This document shows positions 27,544 to 35,334 of a stretch of DNA of 64,000 bases, in pieces (positions within the stretch are counted from its first letter, which is position 1; each line of letters starts with the position of its first letter). Both the position numbers and the translations under genes were made by a program. The notes below the pieces were generated by a model that saw nothing but the letters and a program-made list of their open reading frames with translations, had not been told where the DNA came from and did not search any database. Source of the stretch: Calothrix sp. C42_A2020_038 (lineage in GTDB: Bacteria > Cyanobacteriota > Cyanobacteriia > Cyanobacteriales > Nostocaceae); the NCBI GenBank assembly GCA_015272395.1, contig JACYLQ010000027.1:310001-374000 (forward strand), written 5' to 3'.

Positions 27544-27893
27544 TCTACTCCCCTTAAAAGATAACTAATAACGCTGGAAACGATAGATAATACAATTGAA
27601 CCTAAAAATGCTGGTATAAAACCATTAATCGTGAAGTAATTAGAAGGAGTAAGTACACTTGCCAACCAAAGAGCTAAAGCATTTAAAACAAATGTAAATA
27701 GCCCAAAAGTTAATAAATTAACTGGGAATGCCAAAATACCTAAAACCGGACGAATAAAACCATTTACCAATCCAATCACAACTGTAGCAACAAGCGCAGC
27801 AATAAAGTCTCTAATTATAAAACCTGGAACAATATTAGCAGTGATAATTAGGGCAACAGCAGTTCCTAACCAAGTTAGTATAAAGTGCTTCAT
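27540..27893 (-). CDS. Phage-holin-like (PF04020) small membrane protein
   Basis: A 117-residue, highly hydrophobic protein with three to four helices and the family motif VNGFIRPVLGILAFPVNLLT followed by FGLFTFVLNALALWLAS. The name is historical; most bacterial members are chromosomal membrane proteins of unknown role, not lysis proteins. It ends tail to tail with the cobalamin gene, overlapping by 4 bases. Confidence 0.85.
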   Translation of the reverse strand: MKHFILTWLGTAVALIITANIVPGFIIRDFIAALVATVVIGLVNGFIRPVLGILAFPVNLLTFGLFTFVLNALALWLASVLTPSNYFTINGFIPAFLGSIVLSIVSSVISYLLRGVD

Positions 27894-27918
27894 ATATTTT
27901 TAAATACAAATAATTGAA

Positions 27919-27948
27919 CTACCCTTCCCGTTGACAAGGGGAAAGGTA
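27919..27948 (-). terminator. Hairpin after the peptidoglycan-binding gene
   Basis: CTACCCTTCCC and GGGGAAAGGTAG form an imperfect stem of the dispersed CCCTTCCC type, located 12 bases beyond the stop of the minus-strand gene at 27960. Termination is possible but unproven. Confidence 0.45.
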
Positions 27949-27959
27949 GGGGAGTGGTT

Positions 27960-29015
27960 CTAAGACTGTGAAGGTTTTGCACGGCGCCGAGTTAGGATTT
28001 CCCAAGTTTCACCACCTGCGATACCATCAGCTTCTATACCAAATCGCTGTTGTAAAGCTTTAACTGCTGCTTCTGTTGTGGCGCCAAAATTACCATCAGG
28101 AGTACTTTTGAGATATCCCAATCGCTGTAATCTGGTTTGTAAATCATAAACTTCCTCACCGCGCATTCCTAAGCGCAAAATTGGAAAACCTGCCGCTGTA
28201 TACTGAATACCAGGTTTTCGTGTTTCATCAACTCGGCGAGTACGGGATGTAGATGTAGAAGACGCAGTACGCCCAGAAGCGTTTGTATTATTACGTATTG
28301 AGTTTGTTGTATTTGCTACACGTGTTGTGCGATTAGTGGCATTAGTATTAGTTGATGTTGATTGTTCTCGACGGGTGTTTTGTGTTGAATTATTATTGCT
28401 TACCGCGCGTGTAGTTGTACGTACTGTTTCTTGTTGTGTGCTTGTGTTTCTTGTATTAGAGTTTGATTGTTGGTTTGATACCACTACTGGTCTGGGTAAA
28501 TTAGCAGCAGTTTGGTTTGGTACTGGGAACTTGTTGCTTATAGTTGTTGATGTAGTTACTGAATTTGTGCTTGTTGAAGTAGACAATGCTTGCGGTGGGA
28601 ATGGGCTATCTGCAATTTGTCCAGGGAATAATACTTGCCAGGTTGCTGCATCGACGATACCGTCTGGCGCCAAACCTGCTGATTGTTTAAATTGGGATAC
28701 AGCTGTTGCTGTTGTTTGCCCATAGTTCCCATCGACAGCACCCTCAAAATAGCCCATTAACTTCAAAGCAGCTTGCAGTTCACTAACTGCATCTCCTTGA
28801 CTACCAATTTTGAGATTTGGGCGTCTTATACCACCTACAGGAATGGCTTGAGCGATTTGCTGTTCAACTGTAACAGAAGCTACAGAAGGAGAACCAAATA
28901 GCAATGGCACAAAGGAACATAAAAGCAAGAGGTAAAAGTAGTTTTTGGTAAAGAAGCGAAGCGGAATGACGGACATTAGGTAATTAAAAAGACTTACCTT
29001 ATTTCTGTCTTTCAT
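27960..29015 (-). CDS. Peptidoglycan-binding protein with two PG_binding_1 domains
   Basis: A 351-residue exported protein. The signal peptide/anchor is at about 18-45. The first PG_binding_1 repeat is about 66-122 (LKIGSQGDAVSELQAALKLM; FGQTTATAVSQFKQSAG-like core). A long Ser/Thr/Asn/Arg-rich linker (about 140-275) follows, then a second repeat at about 282-345 (LRLGMRGEEVYDLQTRLQRL; ATTEAAVKALQQRFG). It lacks a catalytic domain, so it probably anchors to the wall or acts as an accessory. The linker is low-complexity and likely flexible. Confidence 0.85.
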   Translation of the reverse strand: MKDRNKVSLFNYLMSVIPLRFFTKNYFYLLLLCSFVPLLFGSPSVASVTVEQQIAQAIPVGGIRRPNLKIGSQGDAVSELQAALKLMGYFEGAVDGNYGQTTATAVSQFKQSAGLAPDGIVDAATWQVLFPGQIADSPFPPQALSTSTSTNSVTTSTTISNKFPVPNQTAANLPRPVVVSNQQSNSNTRNTSTQQETVRTTTRAVSNNNSTQNTRREQSTSTNTNATNRTTRVANTTNSIRNNTNASGRTASSTSTSRTRRVDETRKPGIQYTAAGFPILRLGMRGEEVYDLQTRLQRLGYLKSTPDGNFGATTEAAVKALQQRFGIEADGIAGGETWEILTRRRAKPSQS

Positions 29016-29161
29016 AGAATTTGCCCCCCGGAGTCTTTGTATTAATAGTACTATTGAGGCAATGCTGAATCAAAAGTTTAGAATAATAAGTGCTGAGTAT
29101 TACTCATAGATTCATAAGGTACGCGACGCGATTAGACTAAGATCTCAGCATTTATAACTAA

Positions 29162-30436
29162 TCACTTCTTTAAAGCATTGTCAATCGCTTCCTGTTGACC
29201 TACCAATGATATGTAAGGTTCCCGTAAATAATTACACGCTGCTGCCATTGCACTTGATGTTGTGACAGCTGTAATCAAGTCTTGGAAGTCTTGATCAAAA
29301 TGGATTCCAAGCCCTAAAGTTTCATACCAACCATATACCTGCGCGAGTTGAGCGTTAGTTTGTTTACCGAGTGCATACTGTCCTAAAATTTTATTTTTTG
29401 CGGCTTGAAGTATTGCTGGTTCTAATTTATGGGTTCGGAGTAGATCAACTTCATTTTGGAGTTCTACAAGTGCCGTTTTGGTATTTTCGGGAGCTGTTCC
29501 CATGTAAACAACAAATGCTGCGGGAAATAATCGGGTTGGATACAGTGCAGATACTTCGTAAGCTAAACCACGTTTTTCGCGTAGTTCAACAAACAAACGA
29601 CTTGACAGTCCGTTACCTAAATATGTAGATAATAGTTTGAGTGAGGCGTAGTCAGAAGAATGAACTGATGGCGCCATATAACCCAGCATTAGAATAGACT
29701 GCTGTGTATTTTGTGGTGTAAAGACATGTTGAGGAGCAAAGTTAACATCGGGTAAATTGATAGGAAGCGGTTGGGGCTTTGAGACTTGCCAATCACTAAA
29801 AATTTCCTCAACTAAGGTAACAGCGCTTTCAAAAGCAATACGTCCAGCAATGCTAATAACTAAGTTATCAGGACGGAAGTAAGTTTGATGAAACTGAACT
29901 AAATCATCTCGCGTTAAATTGCCCATAGTTGTTTCATTACCCAACCCTGACATCGCGTAAGGATGATTTTGGTACATTGCTTGACGCAGTTGTTCAAATG
30001 CAATGTTGAAAGGTTGTTCTTTCTGGGAACGGATATCTTGAAGCGCTAGTCTTCGTTCAAGTTCAACTTCGAGTTCAGGGAAAGTTGGGAATCGCAACAT
30101 TCTTCCCGCTAGTGCTAAGATTTCTGGAAAATCTGCCGTTACTGTTTTTAAAGATACTAAGAAGTAATCGCTTGTACTGTCAGCACTTAAACTTGCTCCA
30201 ACGGACTCAACTGCTTCAGCAATTTGCATACTTGAAAGTCCGTCGCATCCTTTTGTCATTACCGTTGATAGCAAATGTGCTAAACCTGCTTTTTCTCGTG
30301 GTTCACAACAACTTCCTGCGCGGATAAATAGACGCGCGGCAACAATATCCGCTACTAGGTTCTCTGTTACTATAACTACAATGCCATTACTTAAGACTGT
30401 ACGATGCACATGAGATACTTGCTGCGAAGTTGTCAT
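29162..30436 (-). CDS. M16-family peptidase-like protein lacking the HxxEH motif
   Basis: 424 residues, two-lobed M16 fold. At the place of the zinc motif it reads GLAHLLSTVMTKG (His54, then Ser57-Thr58), so the Glu and second His of HxxEH are missing. The C-terminal Arg/Tyr region typical of M16 partners is kept (LFVELREKRGLAYEVSALY). This matches the non-catalytic subunit of heterodimeric M16 proteases. The catalytic partner is the next gene (30515). Probably acts on peptides in the cytoplasm or envelope; no signal peptide is visible. Confidence 0.85.
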   Translation of the reverse strand: MTTSQQVSHVHRTVLSNGIVVIVTENLVADIVAARLFIRAGSCCEPREKAGLAHLLSTVMTKGCDGLSSMQIAEAVESVGASLSADSTSDYFLVSLKTVTADFPEILALAGRMLRFPTFPELEVELERRLALQDIRSQKEQPFNIAFEQLRQAMYQNHPYAMSGLGNETTMGNLTRDDLVQFHQTYFRPDNLVISIAGRIAFESAVTLVEEIFSDWQVSKPQPLPINLPDVNFAPQHVFTPQNTQQSILMLGYMAPSVHSSDYASLKLLSTYLGNGLSSRLFVELREKRGLAYEVSALYPTRLFPAAFVVYMGTAPENTKTALVELQNEVDLLRTHKLEPAILQAAKNKILGQYALGKQTNAQLAQVYGWYETLGLGIHFDQDFQDLITAVTTSSAMAAACNYLREPYISLVGQQEAIDNALKK

Positions 30437-30475
30437 TTTTAGTTAATCTTTATAAATTTTACTAAGTTTATAATT

Positions 30476-30509
30476 GGATTCCCGCGTTCTTGAATTAAGG
30501 CGGGAATCT
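30476..30509. repeat. Interspersed hairpin, AGATTCCCGA family (copy 4)
   Basis: GGATTCCCGC and GCGGGAATCT arms, in the short gap between the two M16 genes. It could modulate read-through within the pair. Confidence 0.75.
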
Positions 30510-30514
30510 TGAGT

Positions 30515-31771
30515 TCAAGCTGGTTTCAGCACAGTTACGGCATACTGATTAGGTAAAAGATATTCTTGCACCAATTTTTGTAGTTCTTGAGTATTAAAGG
30601 ATAATATTTGAGCCGGGTAAGTAACAGCTAGTTCGGCTTTGGAAACAGTGTTGTAGTAACCGTAAAGTCCAGCAAGTTGATTTGGTGTTTCAGTTGAAAA
30701 AGCGAAATCGTTGCACAATAATCTTTGAGCGCGCGCTAGTTCTTGTTCTGTAATACCGTTAGTAATAATATCTTCTAAATGTAGGCGGATAAGTACCTCA
30801 ACTCGTTCTAGAAGTTCTGGCTCTAAAATAGCAGTAATTGTAAATAAACTCGATACTTTTTGCAGCGAAAAATTACAGCAAATAAAACGTACTAATTGCT
30901 GTTCTTCACGCAAGTCCCTCACTAGACGTGAAGTTCTACCTTCTGCTAATAATACTGATAATAAATCTAATCCACATGCTGTTGTTAGCTGTTCAACTCC
31001 TGGGCCAGTCCAAGCCATGATTAAACGTGCATTTTCCAGACGGGGTAAGCTAATTTCTTGACGACGAATACCTGCGATGAATGGTTGGACAGCTTTTTCG
31101 CTAGGGGATACTGTGTAATTATCATTATTAGATTGTAAAACATTTTGATTAAATGTATTTTTAACTAATTCCAAAGTTTTTGCTTGCTCAATTCCACCCA
31201 CAATTACCACGGTCATATTTTCTGGTCGGTAATAAGTACGATGAAAACAGCGCATTGCTTCGCTTGAGTGCTGTACAACATCACCTTCAGTACCCAAAAT
31301 TGAGCGTCCGTAAGGATGTTGTTGGTAAATACTTTTGACTAAGTGCTGATATCCTACCCAATCTGGGTCATCGTTGTAAGAGCGAATTTCCTCCAATACT
31401 ACATCACGTTCGCGTTCTAACTCTTCATCGGGAATTGCGGCATTGAGTAGTATTTCTGCTAGCTGTGGCAAAATCTGTTCTAAACAGGTAGCAGCTGATG
31501 TAATTGAGTAGTGTGCATAGTCGTAGCTTGTTGCTGCGTTACTGACTCCACCTTGATTTTCTATATTGTGGTCAAATACTCCTGCTGGTAGTTTAGCTGT
31601 ACCCTTGAATATCATATGCTCTAGAAAATGGGCGATTCCGCTGGCATATTTTGGTTCTTCTATACTACCTGCGCTCACCCAGACATCTGCCACAACTACA
31701 GGTGTTGTGGGTATTTCTTGATGTATTAATGTTAAGCCGCTGTCCAGTTTGAATATAGATGCAGGAAACAC
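30515..31771 (-). CDS. M16-family zinc metallopeptidase (catalytic partner)
   Basis: 418 residues. The inverted zinc motif is intact: His48-x-x-Glu51-His52 (IAHFLEHMIFKGT), with the distal Glu about 76 residues later in ERERDVVLEEIRSYNDDP. The second lobe follows (LVRDLREEQQLVRFICCNF). The start is a GTG. It lies upstream of the motif-less paralogue at 29162 with a 78-base gap containing a hairpin, so the two likely form a heterodimeric protease like mitochondrial MPP. Confidence 0.92.
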   Translation of the reverse strand: MFPASIFKLDSGLTLIHQEIPTTPVVVADVWVSAGSIEEPKYASGIAHFLEHMIFKGTAKLPAGVFDHNIENQGGVSNAATSYDYAHYSITSAATCLEQILPQLAEILLNAAIPDEELERERDVVLEEIRSYNDDPDWVGYQHLVKSIYQQHPYGRSILGTEGDVVQHSSEAMRCFHRTYYRPENMTVVIVGGIEQAKTLELVKNTFNQNVLQSNNDNYTVSPSEKAVQPFIAGIRRQEISLPRLENARLIMAWTGPGVEQLTTACGLDLLSVLLAEGRTSRLVRDLREEQQLVRFICCNFSLQKVSSLFTITAILEPELLERVEVLIRLHLEDIITNGITEQELARAQRLLCNDFAFSTETPNQLAGLYGYYNTVSKAELAVTYPAQILSFNTQELQKLVQEYLLPNQYAVTVLKPA

Positions 31772-32013
31772 AGTATTTATTCTTGGTTGTGATATTTTTT
31801 TTGTAATACTAATTACAATTTCTTGTAATTCTAATGATTGTAGCGCCGAATGTAGCTCAGTTTAGATTCTATTTATACAAATTTATTTTTTCAAAAACCA
31901 ATAGGTATCTATAAGTTAACGTTTGAAGACTCTAACGTCAATTTGATTGTCAAGTAAATTTTAAAGATTTGATAAAGTTGAACGTTTGATCTTGTCAAGT
32001 TAATTTTGTCCAA
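31772..32013. other. Spacer between the 6S-like RNA terminator and the M16 operon
   Basis: AT-rich, holding the upstream region of the M16 gene at 30515. No further gene or repeat is seen. Confidence 0.5.
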
Positions 32014-32053
32014 AAACAGTGAAAGCTCCTGTGTCGAATCGACTTCAGGAGCT
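32014..32053 (-). terminator. Rho-independent terminator of the 6S-like RNA / purK unit
   Basis: On the minus strand AGCTCCTG and CAGGAGCT pair, with GTCGATTCGAC forming the inner stem, followed by TTCACTGTTTTTGG. The T-run occurs only on the minus strand, which fixes the direction of the RNA. Confidence 0.85.
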
Positions 32054-32063
32054 AATAATTTAT

Positions 32064-32245
32064 GTGATACCGCGACGCCGTTTTACCTAAGTTTATGACC
32101 TGGATAAACCAGGTGGGCACCTGCTGTCTCGTTTAAAGTTTCCGGGTACAAGCCCGGTCTACTGCCACGAGCAATAATCGGTTCCCTTATTTTTAAAGAC
32201 ATAGATCAAAAAACTTTGTGGCAGTCACCAACGTCGCAGTATAAC
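32064..32245 (-). ncRNA. ssaA: Probable 6S RNA
   Basis: About 182 bases on the minus strand between purK and a strong terminator. Ends pair through TGCGACG / CGTCGCG, closing the whole molecule. Inside are an ACTGCCAC/GTGGCAGT pairing, an apical hairpin CCGGGCTTGTACCCGG and a CAGGTGCCCACCTG hairpin on the 3' side. Size matches 6S RNA (about 185), which mimics an open promoter to hold RNA polymerase. A TATAAT at 32252-32257 fits initiation near 32245. From memory, cyanobacterial 6S genes lie beside purK. Exact ends are estimates, and family identity rests on context and shape. Confidence 0.68.
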
Positions 32246-32251
32246 AAAACT

Positions 32252-32280
32252 ATTATAGCTTCCAGAAATTATGTTGTACA
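32252..32280 (-). promoter_or_regulatory. Promoter of the 6S-like RNA
   Basis: Perfect TATAAT (32252-32257) with TGTACA 17 bases upstream on the minus strand, inside the gap after purK. It would allow the RNA to be made independently of purK. Confidence 0.6.
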
Positions 32281-32298
32281 GCCAAAATCATTATTTAT

Positions 32299-33567
32299 TC
32301 AGTTTTGATTTGGGTACCAGATTTGCTCTACTTGATGAGCGACATTCAGGGCATGGTCTCGACTATTGTTATCTAATAATATAGTTACATGTCCTAGTTT
32401 ACGACCTGGGCGAGATTCGATTTTACCGTACCAGTGAAGGTGGGCATTTGCGATTTGCTCGATTAAGTTACGCTTTTGTTGATAATCGCTGTTTCCGTTT
32501 TCATATCCCAGTAAGTTTACCATTACAGCACCAGGACTTTTCAAAGCTGTACTTCCCAATGGTAAGCCACATATTGCCCTTAAGTGCTGCTCGAATTGTG
32601 AAGTTTCACATGCATCAATCGAAAAATGCCCAGAGTTGTGAGTACGTGGCGCCACTTCGTTAATCAATATATTATCATCTGCGGTGAGAAATAGTTCTAT
32701 ACCAAATACACCTACAGCATCAAGACTATTTAGTACAGTTTTGGCTATTTTTTCAACTTTGGCAGCAACTTGAGTTGAAATATTGGCAGGGACAATCACG
32801 CGGCGACAAACTTGTTGTTCTTGTTGAGTTTCTACCACAGGATAGATGACAACTTCAGCATCAACAGAACGGGCTGCAATCACAGCGAGTTCATATTTAA
32901 AGGGAATAAACTCTTCAATCAGAAAATCAGTGTTACTAACTTTAAAACGTCCATGTTCAAGCTTTTCTGTGACTTTTTGCCAGTCCTGTTCATTTCGGAT
33001 GATATATGTGCCTTGACCGTCGTAACCATGACGACGAGCTTTTAGAACAATAGGAAAGTCATACTGATACCGAAAAGTGCTGTTTTTGTTGTCTGCTTTC
33101 AAGTCAAACGCAGTGAACTTTGGTACAGGTAAACCAACATCACGTAAGAAACAACGTTGATGATACTTATCCAGAAGAGGTGCAAGCGCCTCTAAACTAG
33201 GACGAAAACAAACACCACGTTCTGCTAAAGCTGATAGTGCTTCTAAATCAACAAATTCATTTTCAAAAGTAATGACATCACTATTTTTTGCGAGTTGTAC
33301 GGTTGCAACAGCATCATCAACACGTGCTTGTATAAAATTAACAAACTCTTTGACTGGAGTTTCAGTTGTTGAAAATAGTTTTTGCTGTGATTGTTCAATT
33401 AGATACTGTTGTGTCTTAATTTTATGAGAGCCATTGCTGTTTAAGAGTGCAACAGCTGGGTCATGTGAACTCGGAGTTTGCACAACGAGTTCTAAACCAA
33501 GCTTCCTTGCTGCACCACCCATCATCCAAGCAAGTTGTCCACCACCAATTACACCTATACGTTTCAT
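32299..33567 (-). CDS. purK: 5-(carboxyamino)imidazole ribonucleotide synthase
   Basis: A 422-residue ATP-grasp enzyme carboxylating AIR to N5-CAIR in purine synthesis. It starts MKRIGVIGGGQLAWMM, then FENEFVDLEAL, the ATP-grasp core VLKARRHGYDGQGTY and LINEVAPRTHNSGHFS with its metal-binding Glu/Asn. About 40 extra residues lie between about 43 and 85 (after DPAVALLNSNG, through KTQQYLIEQSQQ, to VNFIQARVDD), making it longer than the usual 355-390. The ATG at 33567 overlaps the preceding stop (ATGA), so it is coupled to the pentapeptide gene. A GTG two codons earlier is possible. Confidence 0.93.
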   Translation of the reverse strand: MKRIGVIGGGQLAWMMGGAARKLGLELVVQTPSSHDPAVALLNSNGSHKIKTQQYLIEQSQQKLFSTTETPVKEFVNFIQARVDDAVATVQLAKNSDVITFENEFVDLEALSALAERGVCFRPSLEALAPLLDKYHQRCFLRDVGLPVPKFTAFDLKADNKNSTFRYQYDFPIVLKARRHGYDGQGTYIIRNEQDWQKVTEKLEHGRFKVSNTDFLIEEFIPFKYELAVIAARSVDAEVVIYPVVETQQEQQVCRRVIVPANISTQVAAKVEKIAKTVLNSLDAVGVFGIELFLTADDNILINEVAPRTHNSGHFSIDACETSQFEQHLRAICGLPLGSTALKSPGAVMVNLLGYENGNSDYQQKRNLIEQIANAHLHWYGKIESRPGRKLGHVTILLDNNSRDHALNVAHQVEQIWYPNQN

Positions 33568-34061
33568 CTGCACCCTAGCGAATCACGAGTTTGAACACCG
33601 GTCTGCGAGTTGACTCCACTCGCCTTACTACACAGTTCTTTGACTTGTGCCCCGTCTAACACTGCATCTGTAAAATCAGCGCCATCAATATTTATATCTT
33701 TGAACGTGGCACGGAGTAGCAATGCTTCTTTGAGTATCGCATCACTTAAGTCTGCTCCTGTTAAGTTTACCTGATCTACTAGTGCATTTGACAGATTTGC
33801 TCTATGCAGGTTTGCTTTCGTCATCACCGAAGCGCTCATTACTGCTCCCCGTAAATCAGCATCGCTAAAATTTGTTAATTCCATATTGGCGTTAGAAAAT
33901 TCACACGCTTGTAAAATTTGTCCAGAAAAATCTCTTCTCGACAACTCCGCGTTGCTGAATGACATTGGATGCGTCCAATCCGCAAGCGCACTATGAGGGG
34001 CAATAACTATATTAATTCCAATCGCTGAAACAATCAGTATTTTTAGAAGGCGCCAATTCAT
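33564..34061 (-). CDS. Exported pentapeptide-repeat protein
   Basis: A 165-residue protein with a Sec signal peptide (about 1-28, APHSALA before DWTHP). It has about 15 pentapeptide units A(D/N)LxX between 35 and 145 (ADLRGAVMSA, ANLHRANLSNALV, ADLSDAILKEA), which fold as a right-handed beta-helix. Small proteins of this kind occur in the thylakoid lumen of cyanobacteria and plants (TL15/TL17 type). Two Cys near residues 50 and 142 may pair. It is coupled to purK by a 4-base overlap. Confidence 0.88.
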   Translation of the reverse strand: MNWRLLKILIVSAIGINIVIAPHSALADWTHPMSFSNAELSRRDFSGQILQACEFSNANMELTNFSDADLRGAVMSASVMTKANLHRANLSNALVDQVNLTGADLSDAILKEALLLRATFKDINIDGADFTDAVLDGAQVKELCSKASGVNSQTGVQTRDSLGCR

Positions 34062-34732
34062 ATAAATTCAGATCCTTAAGGCTTACCGTTGTTTTTTAGC
34101 TTACCGCGAATCCAGGAAATAACAGAACTGGCAACGGATGATGAATGGATTTAACAGATGAGTAGTTTGAAGTAGTTAGACCTTGTTTGTAACAAATAAA
34201 CCATCCATTACATCCGCGACATCCGTTGCTCCCACAACACCTCAAAACTTATGATCTGAACCCTAGTCGTTATCCCATAGACAGATTGATATTAAATCCA
34301 TAAATAATATTTTTATTATTAGTATTATTACTTTGCAGAATACCGAACAATTAAATACTTATTTTCATCATACAAACCTTGACTATAGCTAGATATATTT
34401 AAAATGAAGCATTGTTATTTGAATTATTAAGAAATATTTCGATTGTACTTGAAGGTAAAGTTTATTTTCATTTTGCTCCTTGATTTACTGTTTGCTGATA
34501 TTGTGGAAAAGAATGAAAACAAGTCTTGTCTGACTGTTCGATTTGAATTTCCTGCTAAATCGTCTATCCCAATAGCTTCTTAATGTTAAGTTAACAATTG
34601 TCGTTTTCAAGGGTAATTCCGAAAACATTTGATTAGATTGGTATGTAATTGCTTTCGATAGCCCAAAAGATTTGAGCGAAAAAAGTTAAACTCAGCCCGA
34701 ACGAAACACTATATATTCACTAATTACACGAT
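34062..34732. other. Long spacer
   Basis: About 670 bases between divergent genes, AT-rich. The piece CCTCAAAACTTATGATCTGAACCCTAG near 34240-34266 faintly resembles the right end of the MITE-like family (see 19289) but is too diverged to call. No gene, RNA or clear hairpin was found. Confidence 0.5.
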
Positions 34733-35086
34733 ATGTTAAGTTTAAATACCAGCCCTCGCGCTAGTGTGAAGCATTTTCATAATGAATGGATTGAAGATTG
34801 GTGCCAAGAAAATGGTTGGACTGACCTGTTTATGGAGCGCAGCAATAATTATTGGGCTTTTCCTCCAGGAGCAGTTATGCCTGAACCAATTCCCGCTAAA
34901 GCTTTAAAATTTATTAAGGCAGAAAAGGGAATGACGACTGAAGAGAAACTGTGGTCGATTTCTGCTGTTGTTGGTACAATTGTTGCAGTGATTTCTACTT
35001 ATTTACTTAAGTGTCCGATGCCAATGATTTTGGCTTTTGCTTTTGATGCTTTTACTGCTGCGCGTTTAGAAGTAGAAGATATCTAA
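34733..35086 (+). CDS. Conserved hypothetical protein with C-terminal membrane segments
   Basis: 117 residues. Residues 1-65 are soluble, rich in Trp/Asn/His (FHNEWIEDWCQENGWTDLFM; NYWAFPPGAVMPEPIP). Hydrophobic stretches follow at about 75-92 (ISAVVGTIVAVISTYLL) and 94-112. I do not recognise the family. The gene is isolated by about 670 bases upstream and 250 downstream. Confidence 0.6.
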   Translation: MLSLNTSPRASVKHFHNEWIEDWCQENGWTDLFMERSNNYWAFPPGAVMPEPIPAKALKFIKAEKGMTTEEKLWSISAVVGTIVAVISTYLLKCPMPMILAFAFDAFTAARLEVEDI

Positions 35087-35334
35087 CAAAAGGGCAATCA
35101 AAAATTCCAATTGATGTAAAGGAATGTTAAGCGATAGCTGATAAGGCATAAATCTAACTACAAATAATCGCTAAACATGATGTTTGAGTGATTTGGTCGT
35201 TGAGACTTCGACAAAATCTGTTTATCCGCTGCCTAAAGATTAAAACAACTGTTGCTAAAACTGTAACCGCCTTGTAACCACAGGGTTTAGATGTCATATT
35301 CAAACATGAAGACAGTGGAAATAGGGGTGGTAGG

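Noticed and set aside
34238-34266. Fifth MITE end near 34240
   Set aside because: Only a loose match to one end, no partner end or shared interior.
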